From CBDHHC01 sp965263345 (GTDB taxonomy: Bacteria > Pseudomonadota > Alphaproteobacteria > Rhizobiales > CBDHHC01): DNA of 64,000 nucleotides. Made by a program: the position numbers and the translations under genes. The DNA lies in assembly GCA_965263345.1 (NCBI GenBank), contig CBDHHC010000006.1, positions 310,001 to 374,000 of the forward strand. The letters are read 5' to 3'. A model generated the notes under the pieces. It did no database searches. It saw only the letters and a program-made list of their open reading frames with translations, and was not told the origin of the DNA. Shown one piece after another: positions 17,922 to 27,079 of the stretch; within the stretch, counting starts at the first letter, position 1; every line of letters begins with the position of its first letter.

Positions 17922-17979
17922 TTATTGGTGGTTGTACCAATAAGGGGGTAGTACAGGCCAATGTGGCGGCATTTGGCCT
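17922..17979 (+). promoter_or_regulatory. tandem hairpins upstream of the SUFU-domain gene
   Basis: Two hairpins lie in a row: TTATTGGT (17922-17929) with ACCAATAA (17936-17943), and AGGCCAA (17955-17961) with TTGGCCT (17973-17979). They end 5 bases before the GGGGAG ribosome-binding site (17984-17989) of the next gene. They could be a leader control or a terminator for upstream reading. The rest of the 17688-18000 gap shows nothing else. Confidence 0.4.
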
Positions 17980-18000
17980 ATTGCGGGGAGTTAGTATCTT

Positions 18001-18753
18001 ATGTCTTCTTCTGATGATCGTAAATTCTCACCAGGTGGTTCCATGATCATGCGTTACGAAACAATGCAGGATTGTGAGCCAACACCACAGGTTTCTCGGT
18101 ATTTTGATGAGATTGAAGGGCATGTCGAAAGACATATTGGCCCGGTTGAATATGTGTATGATGAATTGCACAAAGATTCAGCCTCAATTGACGTTATGGT
18201 TGTTCCAGCCAACTCAGATCGTCGCTTTCATTATCTTGTGACTTCAGGGATGAGTAATCATCCTATGCACCTTAATAAGGATATTCCCAATGCTTCTGAT
18301 TGGAGCCATGCTGAATTGGTAATGGCTCTGCCAAAATACTGGCCTGTCGCAGATGAGAAGGCTATGCAAAAGGAAGAGTGGTATTATCCTATTGAGCATT
18401 TGAAATTTTTAGCAAGGATTCCGCAAAGTTTTAATAGTTGGTTATCAGTTGGACACTCTATACCTAATGCTGAGCCGTCAAAACCTATCGGACCGAGATG
18501 TGATATGACTGGTTTTGTGATTGATTATCCTTATATCGCCGGCGATCGTTTTTCCAAAATGAAGACTTGGGACAATACTCTTGTCCGTTTTTATGCTGTA
18601 TATCCTGTGCATTGTGTTGAGATGGAATATAAACTTAAAAAGGGTTATGACCATCTAAGAGAAAAGTTTACTGAAAATAATGTTCTTGAGATTTTTGATC
18701 CGATGAGACGGCCTGTAGTACAACAGGGCTGGAAAAATCTTTTAGGTTGGTAA
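18001..18753 (+). CDS. suppressor of fused (SUFU) domain protein
   Basis: A 250-residue protein matching the bacterial SUFU-like family: VPANSDRRFHYLVTSGMSNHPM in the middle, WSHAELVMALPKYWPV, WYYPIEHLKFLARIPQ and an HSIPN stretch (each partial motif seen directly). In animals SUFU acts in Hedgehog signalling; bacterial relatives have no settled role and some sit in toxin-immunity loci. No signal peptide or membrane helix. A hairpin after the stop separates it from the convergent ChaN-like gene. Confidence 0.8.
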   Translation: MSSSDDRKFSPGGSMIMRYETMQDCEPTPQVSRYFDEIEGHVERHIGPVEYVYDELHKDSASIDVMVVPANSDRRFHYLVTSGMSNHPMHLNKDIPNASDWSHAELVMALPKYWPVADEKAMQKEEWYYPIEHLKFLARIPQSFNSWLSVGHSIPNAEPSKPIGPRCDMTGFVIDYPYIAGDRFSKMKTWDNTLVRFYAVYPVHCVEMEYKLKKGYDHLREKFTENNVLEIFDPMRRPVVQQGWKNLLGW

Positions 18754-18773
18754 TTTATATCGAGAAGGCATTT

Positions 18774-18800
18774 AGATCGGTCATTTGAGATGACCGATCT
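18774..18800. terminator. bidirectional terminator
   Basis: A perfect 11-bp stem, AGATCGGTCAT (18774-18784) with ATGACCGATCT (18790-18800), loop TTGAG, sits between the convergent SUFU-domain and ChaN-like genes and is followed by an AT-rich TTATATATTATT. It likely serves both. Confidence 0.75.
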
Positions 18801-18814
18801 TTATATATTATTGC

Positions 18815-19867
18815 TTATTTTTTATCTTTATATACATCTGAAGATGTTTTTGATTGTGTTTTATGCGTTTTCTTTTTCTGCATATGCTTCTTAAAGAGCT
18901 CGCACTGATCTTCTCTTTCTTGTGCAGGCGTGAACCATATATAGTCCATTGCTGGTTTTGTTGATGGATCTTTGGGTATGTATTTATCTACATCAGTTTC
19001 ATTTTCGATAACTTCAGTTAAAGATAATGTAATGACGCTTGCTTTTGGTAAGCGTTTGTTAAGATAGTATGGAATTGCTCTGTCTGTCCTGATATGTCCG
19101 CTACCAGCTATTAGTATCGCTCCTTTATTGTTTCCAGCTTCAATCAAGCTATCAGTCATTGTGGCATCGACAAAACGCTGCATATTGGCCATAGCGCCTA
19201 AAGCAGAAAAGGGTAACATATTACAATGAGATTTATTTAGCTCATTCTTTAGATCGTTGAGTAATACTGTATCTAAATTTTCATTGAGTGCGAGTTTTTT
19301 TAATTTTTCCTGGCCAAGTGTTTTAAGTCCTTTTTTACGAACTTTGAAGATATCTTGTTTGTCAGGACGAGCGCCAGAGAGCAAAAGTCTATTTGCAAAT
19401 AAGGTTGATGCTATTGGTTTATAGATTTTCCAATCGGGCCAACCTCTTTTTTTCCAATTTAGAGCTTCACCAAGTTGTTCAGCCGGCTTTTTTTGTTTTT
19501 TTGCTTTTATATCATCATAAAAGGACTTTATTATATCGTTTTGGCTTCTATCAATCATCTCCATAACGATTGCCGGTTTGCGATCAAAGCGAACGACTCT
19601 ACTTATGACCCAGGCCTGTAAACGATGATGGTCAGGGTTGTCGTGTATTTCCCCCAAAAGGATGTAATCACGTATTGCTAAGCGAGCTATGAGTTCTTGT
19701 TTTGTGATAAAAGTTTTATCGGCTGTAGACCATATTTTACCTGTTAATTTGTGATTAACATGTTTTTTGCTTTTCCAGGCTTTAAACGGGCTTTGTGATT
19801 TTGCAAAGACAGGAATGGAGATAAGTAACGAAATAACGGTTACAAAAATTGCTGTATAAAATCTCAC
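18815..19867 (-). CDS. ChaN-like (haem-binding uptake) family protein
   Basis: A 350-residue exported protein. Residues 1-22 form a Sec signal peptide (ISIPVFA end) without a lipobox cysteine. The body has the ChaN/Tiki-superfamily signature ILLGEIHDNPDHHRLQA near 68-84 with conserved Glu and His, AIVMEMIDRSQ, and GSGHIRTDRAIPYYL. Relatives bind haem or are linked to iron supply, often as outer-membrane lipoproteins. The Lys-rich tail KKKTHKTQSK is unusual. It lies 24 bases downstream of carA in the same direction and may share its transcript. Confidence 0.8.
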   Translation of the reverse strand: MRFYTAIFVTVISLLISIPVFAKSQSPFKAWKSKKHVNHKLTGKIWSTADKTFITKQELIARLAIRDYILLGEIHDNPDHHRLQAWVISRVVRFDRKPAIVMEMIDRSQNDIIKSFYDDIKAKKQKKPAEQLGEALNWKKRGWPDWKIYKPIASTLFANRLLLSGARPDKQDIFKVRKKGLKTLGQEKLKKLALNENLDTVLLNDLKNELNKSHCNMLPFSALGAMANMQRFVDATMTDSLIEAGNNKGAILIAGSGHIRTDRAIPYYLNKRLPKASVITLSLTEVIENETDVDKYIPKDPSTKPAMDYIWFTPAQEREDQCELFKKHMQKKKTHKTQSKTSSDVYKDKK

Positions 19868-19891
19868 GTTTTTTCCCTTTTGTATGAAAGG

Positions 19892-21085
19892 TTATCTTTT
19901 CGTTTGCTCAATTATATTCGCAAAGCGTGTGAAAAGATAATGACTATCTTGTGGCCCAGGTGATGCTTCTGGGTGATATTGTACAGAAAAAACAGGTTTA
20001 TCTTTTGATTTTATCCCACAATTGCTGCCATCAAATAGGGAGATGTGAGTTTCTTCAACATTCGAAGGCAAACTTTCACGATCAACTGAAAAGCCATGGT
20101 TCATAGATGTGATTTCTACCTTATTGGTGGTATGATCTTTGACAGGGTGGTTTGCACCATGGTGGCCTTGATGCATTTTGATGGTTTTGGCTCCCAAAGC
20201 TAATGCCAGTATTTGATGCCCAAGGCAGATTCCGAAAACAGGAATTCCAGCTTGAATGAGTTTTCTTATTTCTTTTACTGCATATGTACCTGTTGCTGCA
20301 GGGTCTCCAGGGCCATTTGAGAGAAAAATTCCATCTGGATTTCTTTCTAATATATCTTCTGCAGTTGTTTGAGCCGGTACAACTGTTACTTTGCAACCAA
20401 CACTTGCGAGACATCTTAAAATATTACGTTTGAGACCAAAATCTATAGCGACAATATGATATTTTGGATTTGAGATTTTTTCAAATCCTTTGTTCCATTG
20501 CCATAAGCTCTCGTCCCATGTGTAGGATTGCGTGCAAGAGACTTCTTTTGCTAGATCCATTCCTTCTAGGCCTGGCCACATTTCTGCTTTTGCCTGAAGT
20601 TCTGGAATGTTAAATTCTCCTGATGGACTATGGGCGATGACACCATTTTGCATTCCATTTTCACGGATGTAGGCGGTCATTGCTCTTGTATCAATGCCAC
20701 ACGCGGCAATTATCCCACGAGATTCTAACCATTCTTTGAGATGTTTGGTGGATCTATAGTTGCTTGGGTTTGTGATATCAGCTTTTAGAATACATCCTCT
20801 TACCCCTGATGTACTGGCAAGGTTTGTGCTTTCTATATCTTCAACATTGGTCCCTATGTTTCCTATATGAGGAAAAGTAAAGGTAATGATTTGCCCTGCA
20901 TATGATGGGTCAGTCAAGATTTCTTGATAACCAGTGATTGATGTATTGAAGCAAATTTCTCCTACATTGTCGCCGACTGCACCAAGCCCATATCCATAGA
21001 ATACTTGGCCGTTCGCCAATACGATTGCTGCTGTAGGGGAGGTATCTGACCAATTTTTGGAATTGTCCTTAGATTGTACTGTCAT
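19892..21085 (-). CDS. carA: carbamoyl-phosphate synthase small subunit
   Basis: Glutamine amidotransferase subunit that feeds ammonia to CarB for arginine and pyrimidine synthesis. At 397 residues it is full length. Motifs: NTSITGYQEILTDPSYAGQI, SGVRGCILKADITNPSNY, SNGPGDP, FGICLGHQILALALG with the nucleophile Cys287, and QYHPEASPGPQDS with the catalytic His371 and Glu373. carB is not in the window. Divergent from the YqeY gene across a 350-base AT-rich gap. Confidence 0.97.
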   Translation of the reverse strand: MTVQSKDNSKNWSDTSPTAAIVLANGQVFYGYGLGAVGDNVGEICFNTSITGYQEILTDPSYAGQIITFTFPHIGNIGTNVEDIESTNLASTSGVRGCILKADITNPSNYRSTKHLKEWLESRGIIAACGIDTRAMTAYIRENGMQNGVIAHSPSGEFNIPELQAKAEMWPGLEGMDLAKEVSCTQSYTWDESLWQWNKGFEKISNPKYHIVAIDFGLKRNILRCLASVGCKVTVVPAQTTAEDILERNPDGIFLSNGPGDPAATGTYAVKEIRKLIQAGIPVFGICLGHQILALALGAKTIKMHQGHHGANHPVKDHTTNKVEITSMNHGFSVDRESLPSNVEETHISLFDGSNCGIKSKDKPVFSVQYHPEASPGPQDSHYLFTRFANIIEQTKR

Positions 21086-21328
21086 TATTTTATCATTTTA
21101 CATTTATTATTACGGATTTCAGGGGAAAGACCTGCTAAAGTCAAATTGCTCGGAAAATAAGGGATTGATACGTCAGGGTCAAGTTTAGAATGATTTTGTG
21201 TTTATTTTTATTGCATTCTATTTTAATTAATTTATACAACTCAGAGTTAATTATATCGGATTATTCGTTTTATTTTTTTATATCAATGCTTTAGTAGTTT
21301 TATTGCAATTGTTAATTATATTATAGAT

Positions 21329-21356
21329 TTGATACTAGATTCGCTTGTTGTATATG
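21329..21356 (+). promoter_or_regulatory. possible promoter for the YqeY-type gene
   Basis: TTGATA (21329-21334), a 16-base spacer and TATATG (21351-21356) lie about 85 bases before the start of the GatB/YqeY gene. It is the best pair in the carA-yqeY gap of about 350 bases; the rest is AT-rich and otherwise unremarkable. Confidence 0.35.
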
Positions 21357-21440
21357 TTTAGATGGGAAATAATCATTATATAGTACTGGTTTATATTAAT
21401 TATTGAATTTTACGAGGTTTTGTAATTGATAGAGAAAACT

Positions 21441-21893
21441 ATGCGCAGTGATATTAATTTAGCTCTTAAAGATGCTATCAAACGGCAAGACAAAAAGACG
21501 ACGTCTACACTTCGGCTTATGTGTGCCGCTATAAAGGACAGAGATATTGCTGCTCGTGCCAACGGGCAAGATTGTGTTTCTGAACCTGAAATATTAGAAA
21601 TTTTGGCAAAAATGATCAGGCAACGCAGAGAATCTGTAACGACTTATCAAAAAGGAGGACGAATAGACCTTGCTCAATCTGAACAAGATGAGATTGATAT
21701 TATATCGTCTTTCTTACCTAATCAACTTGATGATAAAGAAGTCAAAGAAGTTGTAGAAGTTATGATCAATAAAGTTGGAGCCCAAGGTTTGAGGGATATT
21801 GGTCGAGTTATGAGTGCCCTAAAAGAACAATATTCTGGCCAAATGGATTTTTCTAAAGCTTGCCACTTAGCTAAAGAAACGTTGGCTAATTAA
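21441..21893 (+). CDS. GatB/YqeY domain protein
   Basis: A 150-residue protein of the YqeY family, related to the tail domain of the GatB tRNA amidotransferase subunit. Seen: RSDINLALKDAIKRQDKKTTSTLRL opening, a central AKMIRQRRES with basic helix, and LPNQLDDKEV. Role is uncertain; tRNA-dependent amidation or tRNA binding is a family-level inference. ATG at 21441 aligns with family starts; an in-frame TTG at 21426 has a better Shine-Dalgarno (GAGG at 21415-21418) and would add 5 residues. In most alphaproteobacteria this gene sits between carA and dnaG; carA is next here but dnaG is not. Confidence 0.85.
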   Translation: MRSDINLALKDAIKRQDKKTTSTLRLMCAAIKDRDIAARANGQDCVSEPEILEILAKMIRQRRESVTTYQKGGRIDLAQSEQDEIDIISSFLPNQLDDKEVKEVVEVMINKVGAQGLRDIGRVMSALKEQYSGQMDFSKACHLAKETLAN

Positions 21894-21961
21894 TAGCTTT
21901 CACCTTAACCTAACGATAAAATAGCACATTGTATGTGCCTGATTTCTAATAATTCACTACT

Positions 21962-22999
21962 ATGAACTATCCGGAAGATTATCATATCCCTTTGACACTA
22001 AAGATTTTACAGTCTGCGTGCGAGAGGCATGAATTAAATATTGAGTTTATTGGTAAGGATAGTGGGCATTTGGCCAGAGTAACAAATGGTAAAAAAAGTT
22101 TTTATTCTGGTGGTGCAATAACGCCAACTTATCCAATTAATTGTGCTGTTTCTCACGATCTTTGTGCAGATAAATTTTATTCTTATAAATTACTTGAAGA
22201 AACAGTTATTGTTCATCCAAAAACTCAGATTTTCTTTCCTGGTTTTCCGAAGTTTAATGAATATAAAATTGATGGTTATGGCATACCTGAAGCATTGGAT
22301 TTTGTGTACTCAATACTAGGGTATCCCGTTATCGTAAAACCTAACCGTGGATCTATGGGTCGTGGGGTTCAGATCGTAAATAATGACACAGATCTAATCT
22401 TGGCGATGCAACACACTTTGGGTTATGGACATGCTTGTCTGTTACAAGAAAAAATTGAAGGTGATGAGTATCGTTTGTTCTGTTTAGAAGGAAAACCAAG
22501 GTTTTTATATAAAAAAGCTCGCCCAATGATCATTGGTGATGGTGAAACACCCTTGAGAGACTTTTTTAGACAGGACCTTAATTTTGAGTTTTATAATCTT
22601 AACTTTAAGGACCTAACAAATGGTATCCGACAGCAATATCAAAAATTTTTACCAGGGACATATGAGAATGATATTCTTGATGGGATCTTGAAGCTTGATG
22701 CTGTACTAGAAGTTTCTTTTTTAGGGAATATTGCTTCTGGCGCTAAGATTTCAAACTTGCAATTAAATTTTGCGCCTCTGCATTATGAACTGGCACAGAT
22801 TGTCAGAGATAAGATTGGAGTTCAAATCTATGGGATCGATTTTTTTGCTTTAAAAGATCCTAAGACATTTCAGGATATAATTGTGATAGAAATAAACGGG
22901 AATCCCTCGCTTAAGGGGGTATGGCAAACAGGGCAAAAGGAACTTTGCATAAATATATGGCGAGATATATTTGAAACCTACTTTGAAAAACCGATTTAA
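21962..22999 (+). CDS. ATP-grasp ligase, cyanophycin-synthetase/RimK-like
   Basis: A 345-residue ATP-grasp enzyme. The fold is seen in AVSHDLCADKFYSYKLL (pre-grasp lysine region), GYPVIVKPNRGSMGRGVQIV (ATP-binding lysine and Gly-rich loop, about 120-139), LLQEKIEGDEYRLFCLEG, and IIVIEINGNPSLKG, the Mg-binding Glu/Asn pair near the C-terminus. ATP-grasp ligases make carboxylate-amine bonds through an acyl phosphate. The insert YKKARPMIIGDG matches cyanophycin-synthetase-like members. The next gene, 10 bases on, is a Mur-ligase-type enzyme. Substrate unknown. Confidence 0.82.
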   Translation: MNYPEDYHIPLTLKILQSACERHELNIEFIGKDSGHLARVTNGKKSFYSGGAITPTYPINCAVSHDLCADKFYSYKLLEETVIVHPKTQIFFPGFPKFNEYKIDGYGIPEALDFVYSILGYPVIVKPNRGSMGRGVQIVNNDTDLILAMQHTLGYGHACLLQEKIEGDEYRLFCLEGKPRFLYKKARPMIIGDGETPLRDFFRQDLNFEFYNLNFKDLTNGIRQQYQKFLPGTYENDILDGILKLDAVLEVSFLGNIASGAKISNLQLNFAPLHYELAQIVRDKIGVQIYGIDFFALKDPKTFQDIIVIEINGNPSLKGVWQTGQKELCINIWRDIFETYFEKPI

Positions 23000-23009
23000 G
23001 AGTGTCTAA

Positions 23010-24386
23010 GTGGCAACTTTAATTGAAACCCATGATTTACTTGTCAAACGCATTGAAGCCTTAGGGCAAGACTTTTCTGCAGATAAAAATCTTAAACTTG
23101 AGAGAATTACCCATTTGCTTGAGTTGTTGGGTAATCCTCAGAATGATTATAAAATCATTCATATTGGTGGCACCTCGGGCAAGGGGTCCGTTGCGACACT
23201 TACCAGAGATATATTGTATCAAATGGGGTATCGTACAGGTCTTTTCACATCTCCTTATTTACAAGTTATTAATGAAAGTTGCCAGATTAATGCAGAGTTG
23301 CTTTCTATTCAGCACATGAGTGAAATTTTTGATGAAATTCTGCCTTTTGTTGAGATCGTTGCCGTTGAAAATCCCTTTGGCCGCCCAAGTTATTTTGAAG
23401 TTCTTTTAGCTATCAGTTTGGTTGCTTTTTCCAGAGAAAATATTGATATTGCAATCGTTGAAGTGGGTTTAGGCGGGCGGCTTGATGCTACAAATGTCCT
23501 TAAAGCTGACATTTCCATTCTCGTCAGTGTTGGACTTGATCATGTAGAAATTTTAGGAGGCACTTTAGAAGAAATTTCTATAGATAAAGTACAGATTATT
23601 AAACCTGGTCAAAGTGTTATTTGTGGTTTTTTGCAAGATAATGTGCGCCAGATTGTTCAAAAGCATGCGACATCTGTTGGTGCTGTGCTTCGGCTTATAG
23701 GTGAGGATTTTTCTTACACTTATTCTGACCAGAAGACGCTTACGCTTAGTACGGAAAAAAACACTTATGCAGATTTGAAAGTTGATCATCAGGCGGCTTA
23801 TCAGGGGCATAATGCTATATGTGCTGTTTCAGCGTGTGAGTATTTTATGAACTGCAAAGTAGATGACTTTCGCGAAATTATACAAATTTGTTTGAATAAT
23901 TTTTCAATTTCAGGACGAAGTGAGGTTATAACACATTGCCCTCTTACAATATTAGATGGTGCTCATAATGTTGAGAAAGTGCAAAGTGCGTTAGACAATA
24001 TTATTGAAACTATCAATGATAAGAGAGTTGCAATTGTATATGCTGCGAAAAAAGCTTTTTCAACACCTGCTCTTGTGCAAAAGGATTTGTCTATAAGGCA
24101 AGATAAAATCTTTAATGAATTGGCTCAGATTGACCCTGAGTTAGTCATTTTTACAGAGTTTTTGCAGAAGGGGATATGGCAATCTGAGACAGCTGAGACA
24201 TTATACGCAACTTTTAAAATGGCATATCATCAGGTCTCAGTTGATACTATCGCCTCTTCACATGAGGCTTATCTAAAAGCTAAAGATATAGTGGGACCTG
24301 ATGGTGTTATTTTGGTGATTGGTTCATTTCATTTGGTTGGTGAAATACGTGATTTATTTATTTCGCCAGAAGACCTATTGTCATAA
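23010..24386 (+). CDS. Mur-ligase family enzyme, FolC-like
   Basis: A 458-residue protein resembling folylpolyglutamate/dihydrofolate synthase. P-loop GGTSGKGSV with Lys58, LFTSPYL near 77-83 (FolC usually has TSPHL), VEVGLGGRLDATNVL, DHVEILGGTLEEISIDKVQIIK where FolC normally has EKAGI before the lysine, and DGAHNVEKVQSAL. These changes at well-kept positions suggest a paralog with a different acceptor. It starts at a GTG 10 bases after the ATP-grasp gene, so the two are probably translated from one mRNA. True FolC cannot be excluded, but there is no accD or other folate gene next to it. Confidence 0.75.
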   Translation: MATLIETHDLLVKRIEALGQDFSADKNLKLERITHLLELLGNPQNDYKIIHIGGTSGKGSVATLTRDILYQMGYRTGLFTSPYLQVINESCQINAELLSIQHMSEIFDEILPFVEIVAVENPFGRPSYFEVLLAISLVAFSRENIDIAIVEVGLGGRLDATNVLKADISILVSVGLDHVEILGGTLEEISIDKVQIIKPGQSVICGFLQDNVRQIVQKHATSVGAVLRLIGEDFSYTYSDQKTLTLSTEKNTYADLKVDHQAAYQGHNAICAVSACEYFMNCKVDDFREIIQICLNNFSISGRSEVITHCPLTILDGAHNVEKVQSALDNIIETINDKRVAIVYAAKKAFSTPALVQKDLSIRQDKIFNELAQIDPELVIFTEFLQKGIWQSETAETLYATFKMAYHQVSVDTIASSHEAYLKAKDIVGPDGVILVIGSFHLVGEIRDLFISPEDLLS

Positions 24387-24404
24387 TGTTTTTTATTACA
24401 ATTA

Positions 24405-24989
24405 TTACCCTAGAAAGCGTTTCCAAGTGATTATGACTTCTGTGCCTACTGGCACTCTGGGGTATAATTCAATTACATGATCGTTGTGCATGCGGATACA
24501 GCCCTTTGAGACGGCGCTTCCTATTGTCCAAGGAGCATCTGTTCCATGAATTCGATATAAAGTACTCCCAAGATAAAGCGCCCGCTTACCCATTGGGTTT
24601 TTAGGATGGCCACCTGGTACAAACGCTGGTAATTTGGGATTTTCAGCACGCATTTCCGCTGTCGGTGTCCATGATGGGTTCACTTTTTTGCTGGTGACTT
24701 TGAGGTTACCCTTCCACATTTTATTGTCACTTGGGACTGCTATAGGGTAGCTGATAGCTGTTCCTCTTCTGTCAATAAAATATAGTCTTCTATCGCTGAA
24801 ACTTACTATAATTGAGCCAGGGGCATAAGTTTTTGAAAAATTAATCGTTCTTTTGCCTCCACCATCAGAAAAATTACCAAAAAGCTCATCAAAGAAGTTT
24901 TGTGCGTGAGCAAAGTTGCTGCTTAGAATAAAGGAAAGTATAATCACAAGACTTATTGGGAGAGTTTTTATTGTTTTTTTAAGAAACAT
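24405..24989 (-). CDS. L,D-transpeptidase (YkuD family)
   Basis: Exported cell-wall enzyme that cross-links peptidoglycan or anchors lipoproteins through diaminopimelate. The start at 24989 (MFLKKTIKTLP) gives a proper Sec signal ending SNFAHA and has GAGG 9 bases upstream; a TTG at 25028 would add 13 residues with no clear site. The YkuD domain has PGSIIVSFSDRRLYF, LYRIHGTDAPWTIG and SKGCIRMHN with the catalytic cysteine (about residue 164), serine and histidine. Length is close to single-domain family members. It converges with the FolC-like gene. Confidence 0.9.
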   Translation of the reverse strand: MFLKKTIKTLPISLVIILSFILSSNFAHAQNFFDELFGNFSDGGGKRTINFSKTYAPGSIIVSFSDRRLYFIDRRGTAISYPIAVPSDNKMWKGNLKVTSKKVNPSWTPTAEMRAENPKLPAFVPGGHPKNPMGKRALYLGSTLYRIHGTDAPWTIGSAVSKGCIRMHNDHVIELYPRVPVGTEVIITWKRFLG

Positions 24990-25388
24990 AGAAAATCGCC
25001 TCATAAAAGTTTCATAATAAGTTTTCAAAGATAAATATGGTTCTGATTTATTTGGTGTAATTCTGTTAATATTTTATTTTTATCTCCACAGAAACAGAAA
25101 AAGCTATTTTTTTAATAACAAATTTGTGAAGCGATGCTCAATTTATTTTTTACACATTGCCAGCTTACTTGAAAATAAAACAATAATTTTTGTAAGGCAA
25201 ATTTATTTTTTTGAGAAGGCTTGACTGAGAGGTGTGCTTTTATCTAGTTTCGCATTTCTTTGCAATTCATGTTGCGTATTAAGATATCATATTAAATTTT
25301 TGAAAAAATGATTTCTTTTTATCAATAATGTGGAAATGTAAATTCAATCAATGAATTAAATAATAATCGGTGTAGTTCGAAGTTTTTC
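24990..25388. other. AT-rich intergenic stretch
   Basis: About 400 bases between the L,D-transpeptidase gene and the first SUMF1-like gene, which are divergent. It must hold two promoters. The only candidate is TTGACT at 25221-25226 with a poor -10, directed toward the SUMF1-like gene. No repeat, RNA gene or open frame of note is visible. Confidence 0.5.
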
Positions 25389-26231
25389 ATGGTAGAAAAA
25401 AAAATATTAATACTCGCTCTAGCGATATGTTGTGTTTTGCTTTTTTCAATTAAAGTGAATGCAGAACGTTCTTATAAAGCTGGTGATATTTTCAAAGATT
25501 GTGAACATTGTCCTTCAATGGTTGTTGTTCCTGCAGGTTCATTTATGATGGGGTCAACGTCATCTGAAACTGGCAGAAAATATAATGAATTGCCTTATCA
25601 CAAAGTTCGTATTCGGAAACCTTTTGCTGTTGGTCGTTTCGAACTTACATTTTCTGAGTACGACATGTGTGTTCAACTCAAAGGTTGTCCATATGCCATA
25701 CCAGATGAAGGATGGGGTAGAGGTCAAAAACCAGCAATTAATCTGTCTTGGAACTATGCAAAATCATATGTGAAGTGGCTGAGTGGAGTTACTGGGAAAC
25801 CATATCGTCTGTTATCTGAATCTGAATGGGAATATGTTGCCCGGGCTGGAAGTGATACAGCTTTTTGGTGGGGCAATAGTATTTCTTCGTGGCAAGCGAA
25901 TTATAATGGTAATTTTGTCTATAATGGTGGTGAAAAAGGGATAAGTCGTGGTCGGCCTGTAAAAGTCAATGAATTTCAGCCAAACCCTTGGGGGCTCTAC
26001 AATATGCATGGTAATGTTCATGAGTGGGTGGAAGATTGTTATCATAAAAATTACTACAATGCCCCAAGAGATGGTAAACCACGTATTAAAAAACATTGTT
26101 TTCGTCGTGTCGTTCGCGGTGGGTATTGGCACGCACATCCTGAAAATATCAGATCTGCTAGCAGAGATTGGGGCAATGCAGGGTATAAGGTTGAAACAAT
26201 CGGTGTTCGTGTTGCAAGAGATCTAGAATGA
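25389..26231 (+). CDS. SUMF1/FGE-like domain protein, exported
   Basis: A 280-residue protein with a Sec signal (residues 1-25, VLLFSIKVNA end) and a formylglycine-generating-enzyme-like fold: VVPAGSFMMGSTSSE, LPYHKVRIRKPFAVGRFELTF, LLSESEWEYVARAGS, NPWGLYNMHGNVHEWVEDC and VVRGGYWHAHPENIRSASR. The region where real FGE has its two active cysteines has none, so it is probably a SUMF1-type structural or non-haem iron relative and not a sulfatase activator. The last four bases overlap the next SUMF1-like gene (ATGA). Confidence 0.85.
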   Translation: MVEKKILILALAICCVLLFSIKVNAERSYKAGDIFKDCEHCPSMVVVPAGSFMMGSTSSETGRKYNELPYHKVRIRKPFAVGRFELTFSEYDMCVQLKGCPYAIPDEGWGRGQKPAINLSWNYAKSYVKWLSGVTGKPYRLLSESEWEYVARAGSDTAFWWGNSISSWQANYNGNFVYNGGEKGISRGRPVKVNEFQPNPWGLYNMHGNVHEWVEDCYHKNYYNAPRDGKPRIKKHCFRRVVRGGYWHAHPENIRSASRDWGNAGYKVETIGVRVARDLE

Positions 26232-27079
26232 TATTTTTTCAAGTAAAACTCTTATGTGGATTTTTATTTTTATTTCTTTGGGCCGCAAATGCTTTTTCAG
26301 GTTCTTTGGATATAGATGTTATTAAAATTCCTGCAGGGAACTTCTTTCAGGGCTCTGATCGTAAAGAACGCGAATATGCATATGTTCTTGATGAAAAAGC
26401 TTATGGGCACTCAGTGACACGAAAACAGAAATGGTATGAAAATGAATTTGATCGCAAATCTGTGTTTGTAGATGAATTTCATATTATGAAGAATTTGGTC
26501 ACGAATGAGGATTATGCCAAATTTATAAAAGATACAGGTCACCTAGCCCCGTATGTAGAACAGAAAATATGGGACGGATATGGGCTTATACATCCTTATT
26601 CTCGCGCTAAACCATTTTTCTGGAATAATTCTTTACCTCCAAAAGATAAAATTACGCACCCTGTTGTTGCTGTTTCTTATTTTGATGTTACTGCCTATGC
26701 CAAATGGCTTTCAAAAAAGACTGGTCATCAATGGAGGTTACCATCTGAGATTGAATGGGAAAAAGCTTCTCGGGGCGTTAAGGGGAGGTATTTTCCCTGG
26801 GGTAATGAGTTTTTTGCAGATAAGTTAAATAGCCATGATAGAGGTCCATTCCGTACGGTGCCTATTGGATCTTTTCCAGATGGAGCAAGTCCATTTGGGC
26901 TTTTAGATGGTGCTGGACAGGTTTTTGAGTGGGTCTCAGCGCCAAAAGATGCAAAGCGTGCATTTGTAAAGGGTGGTTCCTGGGATGACAAGGGGTGTGG
27001 GACCTGTCGGCCTGCGGCCCGGCACACCAGGCCCAAGACAATCAAGCATATTTTGGTTGGATTCCGGTTAGTAAGATAA
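26228..27079 (+). CDS. second SUMF1/FGE-like domain protein, exported
   Basis: A 283-residue exported protein (signal about 1-24, FLWAANAFS). FGE-like phrases: IKIPAGNFFQGSDRKERE, VFVDEFHIMKNLVTNEDYAKF, HPVVAVSYFDVTAYAKWLS, WRLPSEIEWEKASRG, YFPWGNEF and VKGGSWDDKGCGTCRPAARH. Here a C-x2-C pair follows GGSW, unlike the first gene, so metal or redox chemistry is possible. Start overlaps the previous stop, so the two are translationally coupled. No sulfatase gene is nearby. A 230-base gap leads to the toxin gene. Confidence 0.85.
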   Translation: MIFFQVKLLCGFLFLFLWAANAFSGSLDIDVIKIPAGNFFQGSDRKEREYAYVLDEKAYGHSVTRKQKWYENEFDRKSVFVDEFHIMKNLVTNEDYAKFIKDTGHLAPYVEQKIWDGYGLIHPYSRAKPFFWNNSLPPKDKITHPVVAVSYFDVTAYAKWLSKKTGHQWRLPSEIEWEKASRGVKGRYFPWGNEFFADKLNSHDRGPFRTVPIGSFPDGASPFGLLDGAGQVFEWVSAPKDAKRAFVKGGSWDDKGCGTCRPAARHTRPKTIKHILVGFRLVR

